NCBI RefSeq assembly: GCF_024599795.1
Contig: NZ_CP102246.1
Span: forward strand, 124,001-188,000
Length of the DNA stretch: 64,000 nt
Reading direction: 5' to 3'
From: Enterobacter cloacae complex sp. R_G8
GTDB lineage: Bacteria > Pseudomonadota > Gammaproteobacteria > Enterobacterales > Enterobacteriaceae
The position numbers and the translations under genes were made by a program. Under the pieces are notes generated by a model that saw nothing but the letters and a program-made list of their open reading frames with translations, did no database searches and was not told the DNA's origin. Positions 43,053-57,413 of the stretch are shown here, piece after piece (position 1 is the stretch's first letter; the number at the start of each line of letters is the position of its first letter).

Positions 43053-43412
43053 GTGGTTAAGCTAGCATTTCCCAGGGAGTTACGTTTGTTAACTCCCACT
43101 CAATTCACTTTCGTCTTCCAGCAGCCACAACGGGCTGGCACGCCGCAAATCACCATCCTCGGCCGCCTGAATTCGCTGGGGCATCCCCGCATCGGTCTTA
43201 CTGTCGCCAAGAAAAACGTTAAGCGTGCGCATGAACGCAACCGGATTAAACGTCTGACGCGTGAAAGCTTCCGTTTACGTCAGCACGAACTGCCTTCTAT
43301 GGATTTCGTGGTGGTGGCGAAAAAAGGGATTGCCGACCTCGATAACCGTGCTCTCTCGGAAGCGTTGGAAAAATTATGGCGCCGCCACTGTCGCCTGGCT
43401 CTCGGGTCCTGA
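43053..43412 (+). CDS. rnpA: RNase P protein component
   Basis: The 119-residue basic protein binds the RNase P RNA and helps trim the 5' leader of tRNA precursors. The RNR signature '[16 protein letters not shown]' (about 60-75) and '[20 protein letters not shown]' are conserved. It starts at GTG as in E. coli. The end overlaps yidD by 37 bases in another frame. Confidence 0.97.
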
Positions 43413-43633
43413 TAGCCCTCATTCGGGTCTATCAACGCCTGATTAGTCCGCTACTCGGGCCGCACTGCCGTTTCACGCCAACATGCTCAAGCTACGGAAT
43501 TGAGGCATTGCGCAGGTTTGGAGTGATAAAAGGCAGTTGGTTGACGGTGAAACGCGTATTAAAATGCCACCCTTTACACCCAGGTGGAGACGACCCCGTC
43601 CCCCCAGGACCCTTTGATACCAGAGAACACTAA
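43376..43633 (+). CDS. yidD: Membrane protein insertion efficiency factor YidD
   Basis: 85 residues of the YidD/Haemolytic family: '[20 protein letters not shown]' and '[13 protein letters not shown]' with its conserved cysteines, then '[17 protein letters not shown]'. It is an amphipathic peripheral inner-membrane protein thought to assist YidC-dependent insertion. It overlaps rnpA and ends 2 bases before yidC, so it is translated with both. Confidence 0.96.
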
Positions 43634-43635
43634 CG

Positions 43636-45279
43636 ATGGATTCGCAACGCAATCTTCTTATCATCGCTTTGTTGTTCGTGTCTTTCATGATCTGGCAGGC
43701 ATGGGAGCAGGATAAAAATCCTCAACCCCAGCAGCAGACCACGCAGACCACGACCACCGCAGCGGGTAGCGCCGCCGACCAGGGCGTACCGGCCAGTGGC
43801 CAGGGGAAACAGATTACGGTTAAGACCGATGTGCTTGAGCTGACTATCAACACCCGTGGTGGTGATGTTGAGCAGGCGCTGCTGTTGACCTACCCGAAAG
43901 AGCTGAAGTCTACCGAACCGTTCCAGTTACTGGAAACCACGCCTGAGTTTATCTATCAGGCGCAGAGCGGCCTGACCGGTCGTGATGGCCCGGATAACCC
44001 GGCTAACGGTGCGCGTCCACTGTACAACGTCGAGAACGACACTTTTGTACTGGCTGATGGTCAGAACGAACTCGTTATCCCGATGACCTACACCGACGCG
44101 GCAGGCAACACGTTCACCAAAACCTTCACCCTGAAACGCGGTGAATACGCAGTGAACGTGGGCTACAGCGTACAGAACGCCGGTGCGAAACCGCTGGAAG
44201 TATCGACCTTTGGTCAGCTGAAGCAGTCCATCAATCTGCCGTCTCACCGTGACACCGGAAGCAGCAACTTTGCGCTGCATACCTTCCGTGGCGCGGCGTA
44301 CTCCACGCCTGATGCGAAGTATGAGAAATACAAATTCGACACCATTGCCGATAACGAAAACCTGAACGTCAGCGCTAAAGGCGGTTGGGTGGCCATGCTG
44401 CAGCAGTATTTCGCGACGGCATGGGTGCCAAATAACGACGGTACCAACAACTTCTACACCGCGAACCTGGGCAACGGTATTGCAGCCATCGGCTACAAAT
44501 CTCAGCCGGTTCTGGTTCAGCCGGGTCAAACCGGTAAGCTGGCAAGCACCCTGTGGGTGGGCCCTGAAATCCAGGACAAGATGGCCGCAGTTGCGCCACA
44601 CCTGGATCTGACCGTCGATTACGGCTGGTTGTGGTTCATCTCTCAGCCTCTGTTTAAGCTGCTGAAGTTCATCCACAGCTTCCTGGGTAACTGGGGCTTC
44701 TCCATCATCGTTATCACCTTCATCGTGCGTGGCATCATGTACCCGCTGACTAAAGCGCAGTACACCTCCATGGCGAAGATGCGTATGCTGCAGCCGAAGA
44801 TTCAGGCAATGCGCGAGCGTCTGGGCGATGACAAACAGCGTCAGAGCCAGGAGATGATGGCCCTGTATAAAGCAGAGAAAGTGAACCCACTGGGTGGCTG
44901 CTTCCCGCTGCTGATTCAGATGCCTATCTTCCTTGCGCTGTACTACATGCTGATGGGTTCCGTTGAGCTGCGCCATGCGCCGTTCGCACTGTGGATCCAT
45001 GACCTGTCCGCACAGGACCCATACTACATCCTGCCGATCCTGATGGGCGTGACGATGTTCTTCATCCAGAAGATGTCTCCGACCACGGTGACCGACCCGA
45101 TGCAGCAGAAGATCATGACCTTCATGCCGGTCATCTTCACCGTGTTCTTCCTGTGGTTCCCGTCAGGTCTGGTGCTGTACTATATCGTCAGCAACCTGGT
45201 GACCATCATCCAGCAGCAGCTGATTTACCGTGGTCTGGAAAAACGTGGCCTGCATAGCCGCGAAAAGAAAAAGTCCTGA
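43636..45279 (+). CDS. yidC: Membrane protein insertase YidC
   Basis: The 547-residue Oxa1-family insertase places proteins such as ATP synthase subunit c in the inner membrane, alone or with Sec. It has an N-terminal anchor ('[18 protein letters not shown]'), a Gln/Thr-rich linker, the large periplasmic P1 domain (about 60-340), and five C-terminal helices with the coiled '[20 protein letters not shown]' hairpin and the hydrophilic-groove Arg in '[12 protein letters not shown]'. Length is close to E. coli (548). Confidence 0.98.
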   Translation: MDSQRNLLIIALLFVSFMIWQAWEQDKNPQPQQQTTQTTTTAAGSAADQGVPASGQGKQITVKTDVLELTINTRGGDVEQALLLTYPKELKSTEPFQLLETTPEFIYQAQSGLTGRDGPDNPANGARPLYNVENDTFVLADGQNELVIPMTYTDAAGNTFTKTFTLKRGEYAVNVGYSVQNAGAKPLEVSTFGQLKQSINLPSHRDTGSSNFALHTFRGAAYSTPDAKYEKYKFDTIADNENLNVSAKGGWVAMLQQYFATAWVPNNDGTNNFYTANLGNGIAAIGYKSQPVLVQPGQTGKLASTLWVGPEIQDKMAAVAPHLDLTVDYGWLWFISQPLFKLLKFIHSFLGNWGFSIIVITFIVRGIMYPLTKAQYTSMAKMRMLQPKIQAMRERLGDDKQRQSQEMMALYKAEKVNPLGGCFPLLIQMPIFLALYYMLMGSVELRHAPFALWIHDLSAQDPYYILPILMGVTMFFIQKMSPTTVTDPMQQKIMTFMPVIFTVFFLWFPSGLVLYYIVSNLVTIIQQQLIYRGLEKRGLHSREKKKS

Positions 45280-45304
45280 TTCGGTGAGTTAACGCTAAAA
45301 TAAG

Positions 45305-45328
45305 GGCGGTCGATTGACCGCCTTTTTT
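45305..45328 (+). terminator. Terminator after yidC
   Basis: GGCGGTC and GACCGCC arms over GATT, then TTTTTT, in the yidC-mnmE gap. Confidence 0.85.
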
Positions 45329-45351
45329 ATTTGTTTTGAACGAGAGCAACC

Positions 45352-46716
45352 ATGAGCCATAACGACACTATCGTCGCCCAGGCAACCCCACCGGGACGCG
45401 GTGGTGTAGGCATTTTGCGTATCTCCGGCCTGAAGGCGCGCGAGGTCGCTGAAGCGGTGCTGGGTAAACTGCCAAAGCCGCGCTACGCTGATTATCTGCC
45501 GTTTAAAGATACCGACGGTACCCCACTGGATCAGGGCATTGCGCTGTGGTTCCCCGGCCCGAACTCCTTTACCGGTGAAGACGTGCTGGAGCTGCAGGGT
45601 CACGGTGGCCCGGTCATCCTCGACCTGCTGTTAAAACGCATTCTGACATTGCCGGGCCTGCGCATTGCAAAGCCGGGTGAGTTCTCCGAACGTGCCTTCC
45701 TCAACGACAAGCTCGACCTGGCACAAGCCGAGGCGATTGCAGACCTGATCGACGCCAGCTCTGAACAGGCGGCTCGCTCTGCCCTGAACTCGTTGCAGGG
45801 CGCGTTTTCCGCACGCGTAAATCACCTGGTGGAAGCACTTACTCACCTCAGGATCTACGTCGAAGCAGCGATTGACTTCCCGGATGAGGAAATCGACTTT
45901 CTCTCTGACGGCAAAATTGAAGCCCAGCTCAATGATGTGATGGCCGATCTCGATGCCGTTCGCGCTGAAGCGCGTCAGGGGAGCCTGCTGCGTGAAGGGA
46001 TGAAGGTGGTCATCGCGGGTCGTCCGAATGCCGGGAAATCGAGCCTGCTGAACGCCCTGGCGGGCCGCGAAGCGGCGATCGTGACCGACATTGCCGGGAC
46101 CACCCGTGACGTGCTGCGCGAGCATATTCACATTGATGGCATGCCGTTGCATATCATCGACACCGCGGGTCTGCGTGATGCCAGCGACGAAGTGGAGCGT
46201 ATTGGTATCGAGAGAGCCTGGCAGGAGATTGAGCAGGCCGACCGAGTGCTGTTTATGGTAGATGGCACCACGACCGACGCCGTTGACCCGGCGGAGATCT
46301 GGCCGGACTTTATCGCCCGTCTGCCGGCTAAACTGCCGATCACCGTGGTGCGTAACAAAGCAGACGTTACCGGCGAAACGCTGGGCATCAGCGATGTGAA
46401 TGGTCACTCACTTATCCGTCTGTCGGCCCGCACCGGCGAGGGCGTTGATGACCTGCGTAACCATCTCAAGCAGAGCATGGGCTTTGACACCAGCATGGAA
46501 GGCGGCTTCCTGGCGCGCCGTCGCCACCTCCAGGCGCTGGAAGAGGCGGCACGTCACCTCGAGCAGGGCAAAGCCCAGCTGATTGGCGCATGGGCGGGTG
46601 AACTGCTGGCAGAAGAGCTGCGCCTGGCGCAGCAGAATCTGAGTGAGATCACCGGGGAGTTTACGTCGGATGATCTGTTAGGGCGGATCTTCTCAAGCTT
46701 CTGCATTGGTAAGTGA
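45352..46716 (+). CDS. mnmE: tRNA modification GTPase MnmE
   Basis: 454 residues. With MnmG it makes 5-(carboxymethyl)aminomethyl-uridine at the tRNA wobble base. The N-terminal folate-binding domain ('[20 protein letters not shown]'), helical domain, and inserted G domain (G1 'GRPNAGKSS', G2 'GTTRD', G3 'DTAG', G4 'NKAD') are all present, and the obligatory C-terminal 'CIGK' closes the protein. The next genes in E. coli (tnaCAB) are absent here. Confidence 0.98.
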   Translation: MSHNDTIVAQATPPGRGGVGILRISGLKAREVAEAVLGKLPKPRYADYLPFKDTDGTPLDQGIALWFPGPNSFTGEDVLELQGHGGPVILDLLLKRILTLPGLRIAKPGEFSERAFLNDKLDLAQAEAIADLIDASSEQAARSALNSLQGAFSARVNHLVEALTHLRIYVEAAIDFPDEEIDFLSDGKIEAQLNDVMADLDAVRAEARQGSLLREGMKVVIAGRPNAGKSSLLNALAGREAAIVTDIAGTTRDVLREHIHIDGMPLHIIDTAGLRDASDEVERIGIERAWQEIEQADRVLFMVDGTTTDAVDPAEIWPDFIARLPAKLPITVVRNKADVTGETLGISDVNGHSLIRLSARTGEGVDDLRNHLKQSMGFDTSMEGGFLARRRHLQALEEAARHLEQGKAQLIGAWAGELLAEELRLAQQNLSEITGEFTSDDLLGRIFSSFCIGK

Positions 46717-46827
46717 ACCCTGCTACTGAATGGTGGTTTCCCCTCAGGAAATCACCATTGTCCAAATGGCAACTCGCCTCTTTCCCTTTCTCCCCCTATT
46801 CTGCTTGCCTGCATTCATGGGGGTTTT

Positions 46828-48003
46828 ATGGCTCGTTTTCTGTTCTGTAGTTTTGCGCTGGTACTGCTTTATCCGTCTGGCATTGATATGTATCTGGTTG
46901 GGTTGCCACACATCGCCCATGATCTCGGGGCCAGCGAAGCGCAACTGCACATCGCGTTTTCGGCCTATCTGGCGGGGATGGCGTCGTCGATGGTGTTTGC
47001 CGGAAAAATCGCGGACAGGGCCGGTCGTCAGCCTGTCGCCATCGCCGGTGCGGTGATTTTTGCTCTGGCTTCCCTGCTCTGCTCAGTTGCGCAGGACAGC
47101 ACCCTGTTTCTTACGGGGCGCTTTATCCAGGGGATTGGTGCAGGTGGCTGTTACGTGGTGGCCTTCGCGATCCTGCGCGATACCCTAAGTGCCCAGCGGC
47201 GCGCCAAAGTCCTCTCGATGCTGAACGGCATCACCTGCATCATTCCGGTGCTGGCACCGGTCGTGGGTTATTTGATCATGCTGAAATTCCCGTGGCAGAG
47301 TCTCTTCTGGACCATGGCGGCCATGGGCGCGCTGGTATTTGTTCTGTCGATTGCCGTACTGAAAGAGAGCCATCCGGGTTCGCAAAGTACGGGACATACC
47401 GCCACCCTCCATCCGGCCGAAAAGCTCCTTAACCGCTTTTTCATCAGCCGGTTAACGATCACCACCCTGAGCGTGGCCGTGATCCTCACCTATGTAAACG
47501 TTTCCCCGGTGCTGCTGATGGAAACCATGGGCTTCGATCGCGGGCAGTATTCCACGGTTATGGCGTTAACCGCGATGGTCAGTATGGCGGTCTCGTTCTC
47601 GACGCCGTTTGCGCTGAATATCTTCCGCCAGCGCACGCTGATGCTCACCTCACAGGGACTGTTTCTCGTCGCGGGTGTGATCCTGGCGGCTACCAGCTCT
47701 CATGCGGTAATGCTGGTGGGGATCACCCTGATTTGCGCCGGATTCTCCGTTGGCTTTGGCGTGGCGATGAGCCAGGCACTTGGTCCGTTCTCGCTTCGGG
47801 CTGGCGTGGCAAGCTCCGCGCTGGGTATCGCCCAGGTATGCGGTTCGTCTCTGTGGATATGGCTTGCGGCCATAATGGGCCTTAATGCGCTCAATATGCT
47901 GATCGGGATTCTGATTGGCTGTAGCATGCTCTGCATCATTTTACTTATGGTCATCCAGCCCGCGGCGCATTATGAAGAAGCCAATCAGCAGTCTCGATCT
48001 TAA
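46828..48003 (+). CDS. mdtL: Multidrug efflux protein MdtL
   Basis: The 391-residue DHA1-type major facilitator transporter has motif A '[16 protein letters not shown]' (53-68) and '[20 protein letters not shown]'. E. coli MdtL confers chloramphenicol resistance when overexpressed. It follows mnmE directly, where E. coli has the tna operon between them. The last 32 bases overlap the start of yidZ in another frame. Confidence 0.93.
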   Translation: MARFLFCSFALVLLYPSGIDMYLVGLPHIAHDLGASEAQLHIAFSAYLAGMASSMVFAGKIADRAGRQPVAIAGAVIFALASLLCSVAQDSTLFLTGRFIQGIGAGGCYVVAFAILRDTLSAQRRAKVLSMLNGITCIIPVLAPVVGYLIMLKFPWQSLFWTMAAMGALVFVLSIAVLKESHPGSQSTGHTATLHPAEKLLNRFFISRLTITTLSVAVILTYVNVSPVLLMETMGFDRGQYSTVMALTAMVSMAVSFSTPFALNIFRQRTLMLTSQGLFLVAGVILAATSSHAVMLVGITLICAGFSVGFGVAMSQALGPFSLRAGVASSALGIAQVCGSSLWIWLAAIMGLNALNMLIGILIGCSMLCIILLMVIQPAAHYEEANQQSRS

Positions 48004-48943
48004 CCTGTTGTTGTGCCTGCAGCTTTTACTGCAGGAACGCAGCGTCACCAAAGCCGCGAAGCGGATGAATGTGACGCCGTCGGCGGTGAGTAAATCGCTG
48101 GCGAAACTGCGCGACTGGTTCGACGACCCGCTGTTTGTCAAAACGCCGTTAGGACTCCTGCCGACGCCGCTGACCATGAGCCTGGAACAGGATCTGGCTG
48201 ACTGGATGCAAATAGGCAACCAGATCCTCGACAAATTCCACCATGACGCGCCGGGCGGGCTGACGTTCGTGCTGGCAGCCGAAACACCGCTGATGCTGAT
48301 CCGCTTTAACGCCCTGCTTGAGCAGGTGAACCAGCGCTATCCGCAGGCTACGGTAAAGATGCGTCACTGGGACTACGACTCGCTGGATGCCATCACGCGC
48401 GGTGAAGTGGATGTTGGCTTCACCGGACGAGAGACGCACCCGCGTTCGCGCGAGCTGCTGAAGCTGATGCCGTGGTTTATCGATTACGAGATCCTGTTCA
48501 GTGACCGTCCTTGTGTCTATCTGCGCGAGGACCATCCCGCGCTTCAGGAGGAGTGGAACCTCGAGACCTTCCTGCGCTATCCGCATATCAGCATCTTCTG
48601 GGAGCGCAGTGACACCTGGGCGCTGGATGAGGTACTAAAAGAGATGGGGCGCGAGCGAAACATTGCCATGAGTCTGCCCGGTTTTGAACAGTCGATGTTT
48701 ATGGCGGCACAACCCGGACATAACTACATCGCCACTGCGCCACACTACTGCCATCACTATAATCAACTCCACCAGCGGAAGCTGATTGCCCTTCCGATTC
48801 CCATTGATGAAGCGCAGGCTGAAAAACTGAACGTTCCCTTCACGCTCATCTGGCATAAACGGAACAGCCATAATCCGAAAATCCTCTGGCTGCGCGAGAC
48901 CATCAAGGCGTTATATGGTGCCAGCGATCCAATTTTCGCCTAA
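47972..48943 (+). CDS. yidZ: LysR-family regulator YidZ
   Basis: 323-residue LysR regulator: '[20 protein letters not shown]' and '[20 protein letters not shown]' make the helix-turn-helix, followed by the effector domain. E. coli YidZ has been linked to anaerobic nitric oxide protection. The ATG at 47972 lies inside the end of mdtL (32-base overlap), so translation is coupled; an in-frame start at 47915 would add residues with no family match. Confidence 0.92.
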   Translation: MKKPISSLDLNLLLCLQLLLQERSVTKAAKRMNVTPSAVSKSLAKLRDWFDDPLFVKTPLGLLPTPLTMSLEQDLADWMQIGNQILDKFHHDAPGGLTFVLAAETPLMLIRFNALLEQVNQRYPQATVKMRHWDYDSLDAITRGEVDVGFTGRETHPRSRELLKLMPWFIDYEILFSDRPCVYLREDHPALQEEWNLETFLRYPHISIFWERSDTWALDEVLKEMGRERNIAMSLPGFEQSMFMAAQPGHNYIATAPHYCHHYNQLHQRKLIALPIPIDEAQAEKLNVPFTLIWHKRNSHNPKILWLRETIKALYGASDPIFA

Positions 48944-49065
48944 GAAAATGTAAAGTTGGGTCCTCAGCCTTTTCTTACGACCATTTACTGATTAAAACAG
49001 GAGCTGAGTTAGGCGATAATAATGTAACCGTTTAACCGACTACGACCATTATCAAGGAGCGAAAA

Positions 49066-49812
49066 ATGGCTACGCACTTTGCAAGAGGGATACTGACAGA
49101 AGGTCGTCTCGTATCGGCCAGAATTTCGTCAGCGTGTCACAGTGAAGCGCTCAAACTTCCGGAGCACCGCAGGACGCGTTTTCTGGCTTCCCGGGCGCTG
49201 CTTGCTGAACTGCTCTTTATGCTGTACGGCACCAGTGAGCTTCCAGACATCATCAACCAGCCAGAAGGTCGCCCGGTCTTTGCCGACCCGGAACTGCCGC
49301 GTTTTTCCATTGCCTATACGGGCAATATTATTGGCGTAGCACTCACCACCGAAGGAGATTGCGGGCTGGATATGGAGCTTCAGCGCGCGACACGTGGTTT
49401 CCACGGCACTAACCCACATGACGACTACCCGCTCTCCAGTAATGAGCAGCTGTGGGTGCGCAACCAGAACGATCCCACTGAGGCCCGGGCCCAGCTTATC
49501 ACCTTGCGCCAGAGCATTCGCAAGCTCTGTGGCTGCGCGTCAGACGACGCCCGTCAGTTGCAGCTGTTGCCGGGTTCCGGTCGCCTGCGCTCCACGCAAG
49601 CCGCGCTGGTAGAAGCGCTCAGCGATGTCGAGGACGTGTTGATCTGGTCTGTCGCGGTGACTCCCGCCATTGAGCGGCTGAAAATCTGGGAATTTGACAG
49701 TAAACAGGGATGGAGTAGCCTTCCGGATGTGCCCGAGCGTGCCAACGAACCTGCCGCGCGCCTGATGAGATTAACCAGTTTACCGGCAGAAAAAGCATAT
49801 ACCCTTAGCTGA
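49066..49812 (+). CDS. yieE: 4'-phosphopantetheinyl transferase-like protein YieE
   Basis: The 248-residue protein is of the Sfp/AcpT type. The first half of the catalytic signature, 'EGDCGLDMEL' (magnesium-binding Asp/Glu), is clear, but the usual second motif (W-x-x-K-E-x-x-x-K) is only the degenerate 'LRQSIRKLCG', without the Glu. E. coli YieE has the same change, so it is a family trait and activity is uncertain. Upstream AAGGAGC; yieF follows 36 bases later, as in E. coli. Confidence 0.9.
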   Translation: MATHFARGILTEGRLVSARISSACHSEALKLPEHRRTRFLASRALLAELLFMLYGTSELPDIINQPEGRPVFADPELPRFSIAYTGNIIGVALTTEGDCGLDMELQRATRGFHGTNPHDDYPLSSNEQLWVRNQNDPTEARAQLITLRQSIRKLCGCASDDARQLQLLPGSGRLRSTQAALVEALSDVEDVLIWSVAVTPAIERLKIWEFDSKQGWSSLPDVPERANEPAARLMRLTSLPAEKAYTLS

Positions 49813-49848
49813 TCCATTCAGGGTCATCATGATGAAACAGGAGTAATC

Positions 49849-50415
49849 ATGTCTGATACGTTGAAAGTCGTTACATTACTGGGAAGCCTGCGCAAAGGTT
49901 CATTTAACGGGATGGTTGCCCGCACGCTGCCACAGCTGGCACCGGCGGGTATGGAGATTAGTGCCCTGCCTTCCATTGGTGACATCCCGCTTTACGATGC
50001 GGATGTGCAGCAGGAAGAAGGGTTCCCGCAGAGCGTTGAAGCCCTGGCTGAGCAGATTCGTCAGGCTGACGGGGTGGTGATTGTGACGCCGGAGTATAAC
50101 TACTCGGTTCCGGGTGGTCTGAAAAACGCGATTGACTGGTTATCCCGTCTGCCCGAGCAGCCGCTTTCAGGTAAGCCGGTGCTGATCCAGACAAGCTCAA
50201 TGGGTGCCATTGGCGGTGCGCGCTGCCAGTATCATCTGCGCCAGATCCTGGTATTTCTGGATGCAATGGTCATGAACAAGCCAGAATTTATGGGCGGTGT
50301 GATTCAGAATAAGGTCGACCCGCAGACGGGTGAAGTGGTGGATCAGAGCACGCGTGACCATCTCTCTGGCCAGCTGACGGCGTTTGGTGATTATATCAAG
50401 CGGCTGAAGGCGTAA
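49849..50415 (+). CDS. yieF: NAD(P)H-dependent FMN reductase YieF (ChrR)
   Basis: 188-residue flavodoxin-like quinone reductase; E. coli YieF (ChrR) makes two-electron quinone reduction and reduces chromate. The FMN phosphate loop is 'LGSLRKGSFNGM' (9-20) and the second loop 'TPEYNYSVPGGLKNAIDWLS' (82-101). Probably co-transcribed with yieE. A terminator at 50476-50500 separates it from convergent adeP. Confidence 0.93.
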   Translation: MSDTLKVVTLLGSLRKGSFNGMVARTLPQLAPAGMEISALPSIGDIPLYDADVQQEEGFPQSVEALAEQIRQADGVVIVTPEYNYSVPGGLKNAIDWLSRLPEQPLSGKPVLIQTSSMGAIGGARCQYHLRQILVFLDAMVMNKPEFMGGVIQNKVDPQTGEVVDQSTRDHLSGQLTAFGDYIKRLKA

Positions 50416-50428
50416 GCCGGAGCGGCCT

Positions 50429-50466
50429 GATGCCCTCACCCCAGCCCTCTCCCACTAGAGAGGGTG
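50429..50466. repeat. Intergenic GAGAGGG palindromic repeat, copy 2
   Basis: TGCCCTCACCCCAGCCCTCT with a following AGAGAGGG arm is the inverted counterpart of the element at 25205-25240. Confidence 0.7.
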
Positions 50467-50475
50467 CAAACACTA

Positions 50476-50500
50476 AAGCCCTTTTCTTCGAAAAGGGCTT
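50476..50500. terminator. Bidirectional terminator between yieF and adeP
   Basis: AAGCCCTTTTC and GAAAAGGGCTT pair perfectly over a 3-base loop between the convergent genes. Confidence 0.82.
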
Positions 50501-50505
50501 GCTGT

Positions 50506-51843
50506 TTATTTGGCGTCGATAAACACAATCTTCAGCACAAACAGCAGTGCCACAATGATGACGCACGGGCTGAGGTCACGGAAACGACCGGTACCAATCT
50601 TCATCACGCAGTAGGAGATAAAGCCCAGCGCGATACCTTCAGTAATGGAGAAACTGAACGGCATCATTACCGCGGTAATAAACGCTGGTACTGCTTCGGT
50701 TAAATCATCCCACTTCACGCGCGACAGGCTGGAGGTCATCAGTACCCCCACGTAGATCAGCGCACCGGCAGCCGCATACGGTGGAACCATGCCAGCCAGG
50801 GGAGAAAGGAAGATCACCAGCAGGAACAGAATCCCCACCACTACCGCGGTCAGACCGGTACGGCCACCCACAGAGACACCGGAAGAAGACTCAATGTAAG
50901 CGGTAACAGAAGAGGTCCCGATAAAAGCACCGCTGACAGAAGAGATACTGTCCACAAACAGCGCCTGCTTCATACGCGGGAATTTGCCTTTCTCATCCGC
51001 CAGACCCGCTTTGTCGGTCACACCGATCAGCGTGCCGGACGAGTCAAACAGGTTCACCAGCATGAAGGAGAAAATCACCCCCGCCAGGCCCAGATTCAGG
51101 GAACCCGCCAGATCTACATGGCCAACGACGGTAGAGACGCTCGGTGGTGCGGAGACGATGCCGTTGTAGTGAACGTCACCCAGCATCCAGCCCAGCAGGG
51201 TGGTTACCACGATGGACACCAGCACCGCCGCATGAATATTGCGGGAAGCGAGGATCGCGATGATAAAGAAGCCCAGTACGCCCAGCAGCACATTATGGGA
51301 GGTCAGGTGACCGATGCTCACCAGCGTATCCGGGTTAGCGACGATAACACCGGCATTTTTCAGCCCCATCATACCGATGAACAGACCGATACCGCTGGTG
51401 ATACCCACGCGCAGGCTGACAGGAATGTTCGCAATCATCCAGTAGCGCACGCGGAAAACAGTCAGCAGCAGCAGGCCAACCGCGCCCCAGAAGATAGCGC
51501 CCATGCCGACTTGCCACGGCAGCCCCATCGCCTGAACCACTACGAACGCAAAGAATGCGTTAAGCCCCATCGCCGGAGCCAGTGCAACCGGCAGGTTAGC
51601 AAACACCCCCATCAGAATGCTGCCAAGTGCAGCGATCAGACAGGTCGTAACGAAGACGGCGCTGGTATCCATGCCAGCAACGCCCAGAATTTGTGGGTTA
51701 ACAAAAACGATATAGACCATCGTCAGGAAGGTGGTGAAACCGGCGATCACTTCGGTGCGTGCCGTTGTGCCGTGCTCGCGCAGTTTAAACACGCGCTCAA
51801 GCAGACCCTGACCAGATGTCTGGGTTGTGTGTTGTTGACTCAT
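50506..51843 (-). CDS. adeP: Adenine permease AdeP
   Basis: The 445-residue nucleobase:cation symporter (AzgA-like NCS2) imports adenine. Marks are 'LREHGTTARTEVIAGFTTFL' at the N-terminus, 'NLPVALAPAMGLNAFFAFVV', and 'FIGTSSVTAYIESSSGVSVG' with the substrate-site residues. It is almost the same as E. coli AdeP (YieG). Start 51843 aligns with E. coli; an adjacent ATG and TTG are also in frame. A PurR box upstream fits purine repression. Confidence 0.95.
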   Translation of the reverse strand: MSQQHTTQTSGQGLLERVFKLREHGTTARTEVIAGFTTFLTMVYIVFVNPQILGVAGMDTSAVFVTTCLIAALGSILMGVFANLPVALAPAMGLNAFFAFVVVQAMGLPWQVGMGAIFWGAVGLLLLTVFRVRYWMIANIPVSLRVGITSGIGLFIGMMGLKNAGVIVANPDTLVSIGHLTSHNVLLGVLGFFIIAILASRNIHAAVLVSIVVTTLLGWMLGDVHYNGIVSAPPSVSTVVGHVDLAGSLNLGLAGVIFSFMLVNLFDSSGTLIGVTDKAGLADEKGKFPRMKQALFVDSISSVSGAFIGTSSVTAYIESSSGVSVGGRTGLTAVVVGILFLLVIFLSPLAGMVPPYAAAGALIYVGVLMTSSLSRVKWDDLTEAVPAFITAVMMPFSFSITEGIALGFISYCVMKIGTGRFRDLSPCVIIVALLFVLKIVFIDAK

Positions 51844-51943
51844 CATCAATTTCCGAACAAGGAGGGAAAATTCGTCGCTATCCTATACCAAAATGCGACA
51901 ATAGTGGCGGTTACGAGATACTTTTTTCATTGATTTTGCTTAT

Positions 51944-51959
51944 ACGGCAACGATTGCGT
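51944..51959 (-). promoter_or_regulatory. PurR box upstream of adeP
   Basis: ACGGCAACGATTGCGT matches the PurR consensus ACGCAAACGTTTGCGT at 13 of 16 positions, 100 bases before the adeP start. A second, weaker word ACGTAAACGTTAAA is at 51976. adeP is in the PurR regulon of E. coli. Confidence 0.75.
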
Positions 51960-52008
51960 CTCGTTTAACTGCTATACGTAAACGTTAAACTTGTTAAAAG
52001 GGAAAGGC

Positions 52009-52674
52009 ATGTCCGGAATTGAAGCGGTATTTTTCGACTGCGACGGTACGCTGGTCGACAGTGAGGTCATTTGTTCCCGCGCGTATGTCGCCATGTTCCA
52101 GGAATTTGGCATTACGCTCGATCTCGACGAGGTGTTCAAACGCTTTAAGGGCGTGAAGCTGTACGAGATCATCGACATCATTAACGACGAACACGGTGTG
52201 GATCTGGCGAAAACGGATCTGGAACCGGTGTACCGCGCCGAGGTCGCACGCCTGTTCGATTCTGAGCTGGAGGTCATTGCCGGCGCAAACGCGCTGCTGG
52301 ATGCCATGACGGTACCGATCTGTGTGGTCTCCAACGGTCCGGTCAGCAAAATGCAGCACTCGCTGGGTAAGCTTGAGATGCTGCACCACTTCCCCGAAAA
52401 ACTGTTCAGCGGCTACGATATCCAGCGCTGGAAGCCAGACCCTGCGCTGATGTTCCATGCGGCAAAGGCGATGAACGTTAACGTGGAGAACTGCATTCTG
52501 GTGGATGATTCCTCTGCGGGCGCGCAGTCGGGCATTGATGCAGGAATGGAAGTGTTTTATTTCTGTGCCGACACGCACAACAAGCCGATCGATCATCCCA
52601 AAGTGACGACCTTTACCGATCTGGCGCAGCTGCCAGCGTTGTGGAAGGCGCGCGGGTGGGATATTACGCGGTAG
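52009..52674 (+). CDS. yieH: HAD phosphatase YieH
   Basis: 221-residue HAD-type phosphatase: 'FFDCDGTLVDSEVICSRAYV' (motif I), 'CVVSNGP' (motif II), 'WKPDPALMFHAAKAM' (motif III Lys), 'CILVDDSSAGAQSG' (motif IV). E. coli YieH hydrolyses 6-phosphogluconate and purines' phosphates in screens. ATG 52009 is behind GGGAAAGG and gives E. coli length. Divergent from adeP. Confidence 0.94.
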   Translation: MSGIEAVFFDCDGTLVDSEVICSRAYVAMFQEFGITLDLDEVFKRFKGVKLYEIIDIINDEHGVDLAKTDLEPVYRAEVARLFDSELEVIAGANALLDAMTVPICVVSNGPVSKMQHSLGKLEMLHHFPEKLFSGYDIQRWKPDPALMFHAAKAMNVNVENCILVDDSSAGAQSGIDAGMEVFYFCADTHNKPIDHPKVTTFTDLAQLPALWKARGWDITR

Positions 52675-52680
52675 ATTTTT

Positions 52681-52712
52681 GTAGGCCCGGTAAGCGCAGC
52701 GCTACCGGGCAT
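52681..52712. repeat. REP element between yieH and phoU
   Basis: GTAGGCCCGGTAAGCGCAGC followed by GCTACCGGGC, a typical REP palindrome between convergent genes. Confidence 0.8.
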
Positions 52713-52724
52713 TTTAACGACTGA

Positions 52725-53450
52725 TTACTCTTTCGGATCTTTACCCGCCAGCAGCTTGTCCAGCTCGTCGCCGCCCACGTGACGGAAGTCCTGACCTTTC
52801 ACGAAGTAGAAAATGTATTCGCAAATGTTCTGGCAGCGGTCGCCGATACGCTCGATAGAGCGCGCGCAGAACAGGGCGGTCAGTACGCTCGGGATCGTAC
52901 GTGAATCCTCCATCATGTAGGTCATCAGCTGACGCACGATACCTTCATACTCCTGGTCGACTTTCTTGTCTTCACGGTAGATACGCACCGCTTCGTCCAG
53001 ATCCATACGTGCAAAAGCATCCAGCACGTCGTGCAGCATCTGCACGGTGTGACGACCCAGCGACTCCAGGCTCACCAGCAGCGGCTGGTGCTGCTGAGAG
53101 AATTTCTCCAGCGCGGTGCGGCAGATTTTATCCGCCACGTCACCAATACGTTCCAGCTCGGCGATGGTTTTAATGATGGCCATCACCAGACGCAGGTCGC
53201 TCGCTGTCGGCTGACGCTTGGCGATGATGCGCACGCACGCTTCGTCAATCGCCACTTCCATCATGTTGACGTTTTTATCGCCTTCGATAACGCGCTTCGC
53301 CAGTTCGCTGTCCTGGTTATGCATCGCCGTGATCGCATCAGAAAGCTGCTGCTCGACCATGCCACCCATAGTCATGACCTGAGTACGAATACTTTCCAGC
53401 TCTGCGTTGAACTGGCCGGAAATGTGTTTATTAAGATTGAGATTGTCCAT
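52725..53450 (-). CDS. phoU: Phosphate signalling protein PhoU
   Basis: The 241-residue protein has two PhoU helical bundles with the metal-binding motifs E/DxxxD: '[12 protein letters not shown]' and '[12 protein letters not shown]'. It links the Pst transporter to the PhoR kinase and keeps Pho genes off in high phosphate. ATG 53450 begins '[14 protein letters not shown]' as in E. coli. Last gene of pstSCAB-phoU, 14 bases after pstB. Confidence 0.97.
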
Positions 53451-53464
53451 AGCGCGCTCCTGAA

Positions 53465-54250
<786 letters not shown>

Positions 54251-54285
54251 TCATTCGGCGCCGCGAGCTGCCGCGCCGTAAAAAA

Positions 54286-56242
<1,957 letters not shown>

Positions 56243-56263
56243 ATCTTCGTTAAATATATCCTG

Positions 56264-57337
<1,074 letters not shown>

Positions 57338-57371
57338 TTAAGTGGCTACGATGAGCAAAATAGGACAAACA

Positions 57372-57413
57372 GGTGACAGATAAATGTACGAATTATGACA
57401 GTTTTATGACAGT
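57372..57413 (-). promoter_or_regulatory. Pho boxes of the pst operon
   Basis: On the minus strand CTGTCATAAAACTGTCATA gives a perfect Pho box (two CTGTCAT 11 bases apart), with a further CTGTCACC half one helix turn pair downstream. PhoB-phosphate should activate pstS here in phosphate starvation. Confidence 0.95.

Noticed and set aside
43927..45000. 357-codon frame antisense to yidC
   Set aside because: His/Gln/Arg-rich shadow of a GC-rich gene; no family resemblance.
48976..49052. Repeated TACGACCATT words upstream of yieE
   Set aside because: Two short copies with no symmetry or matching promoter geometry; likely chance.
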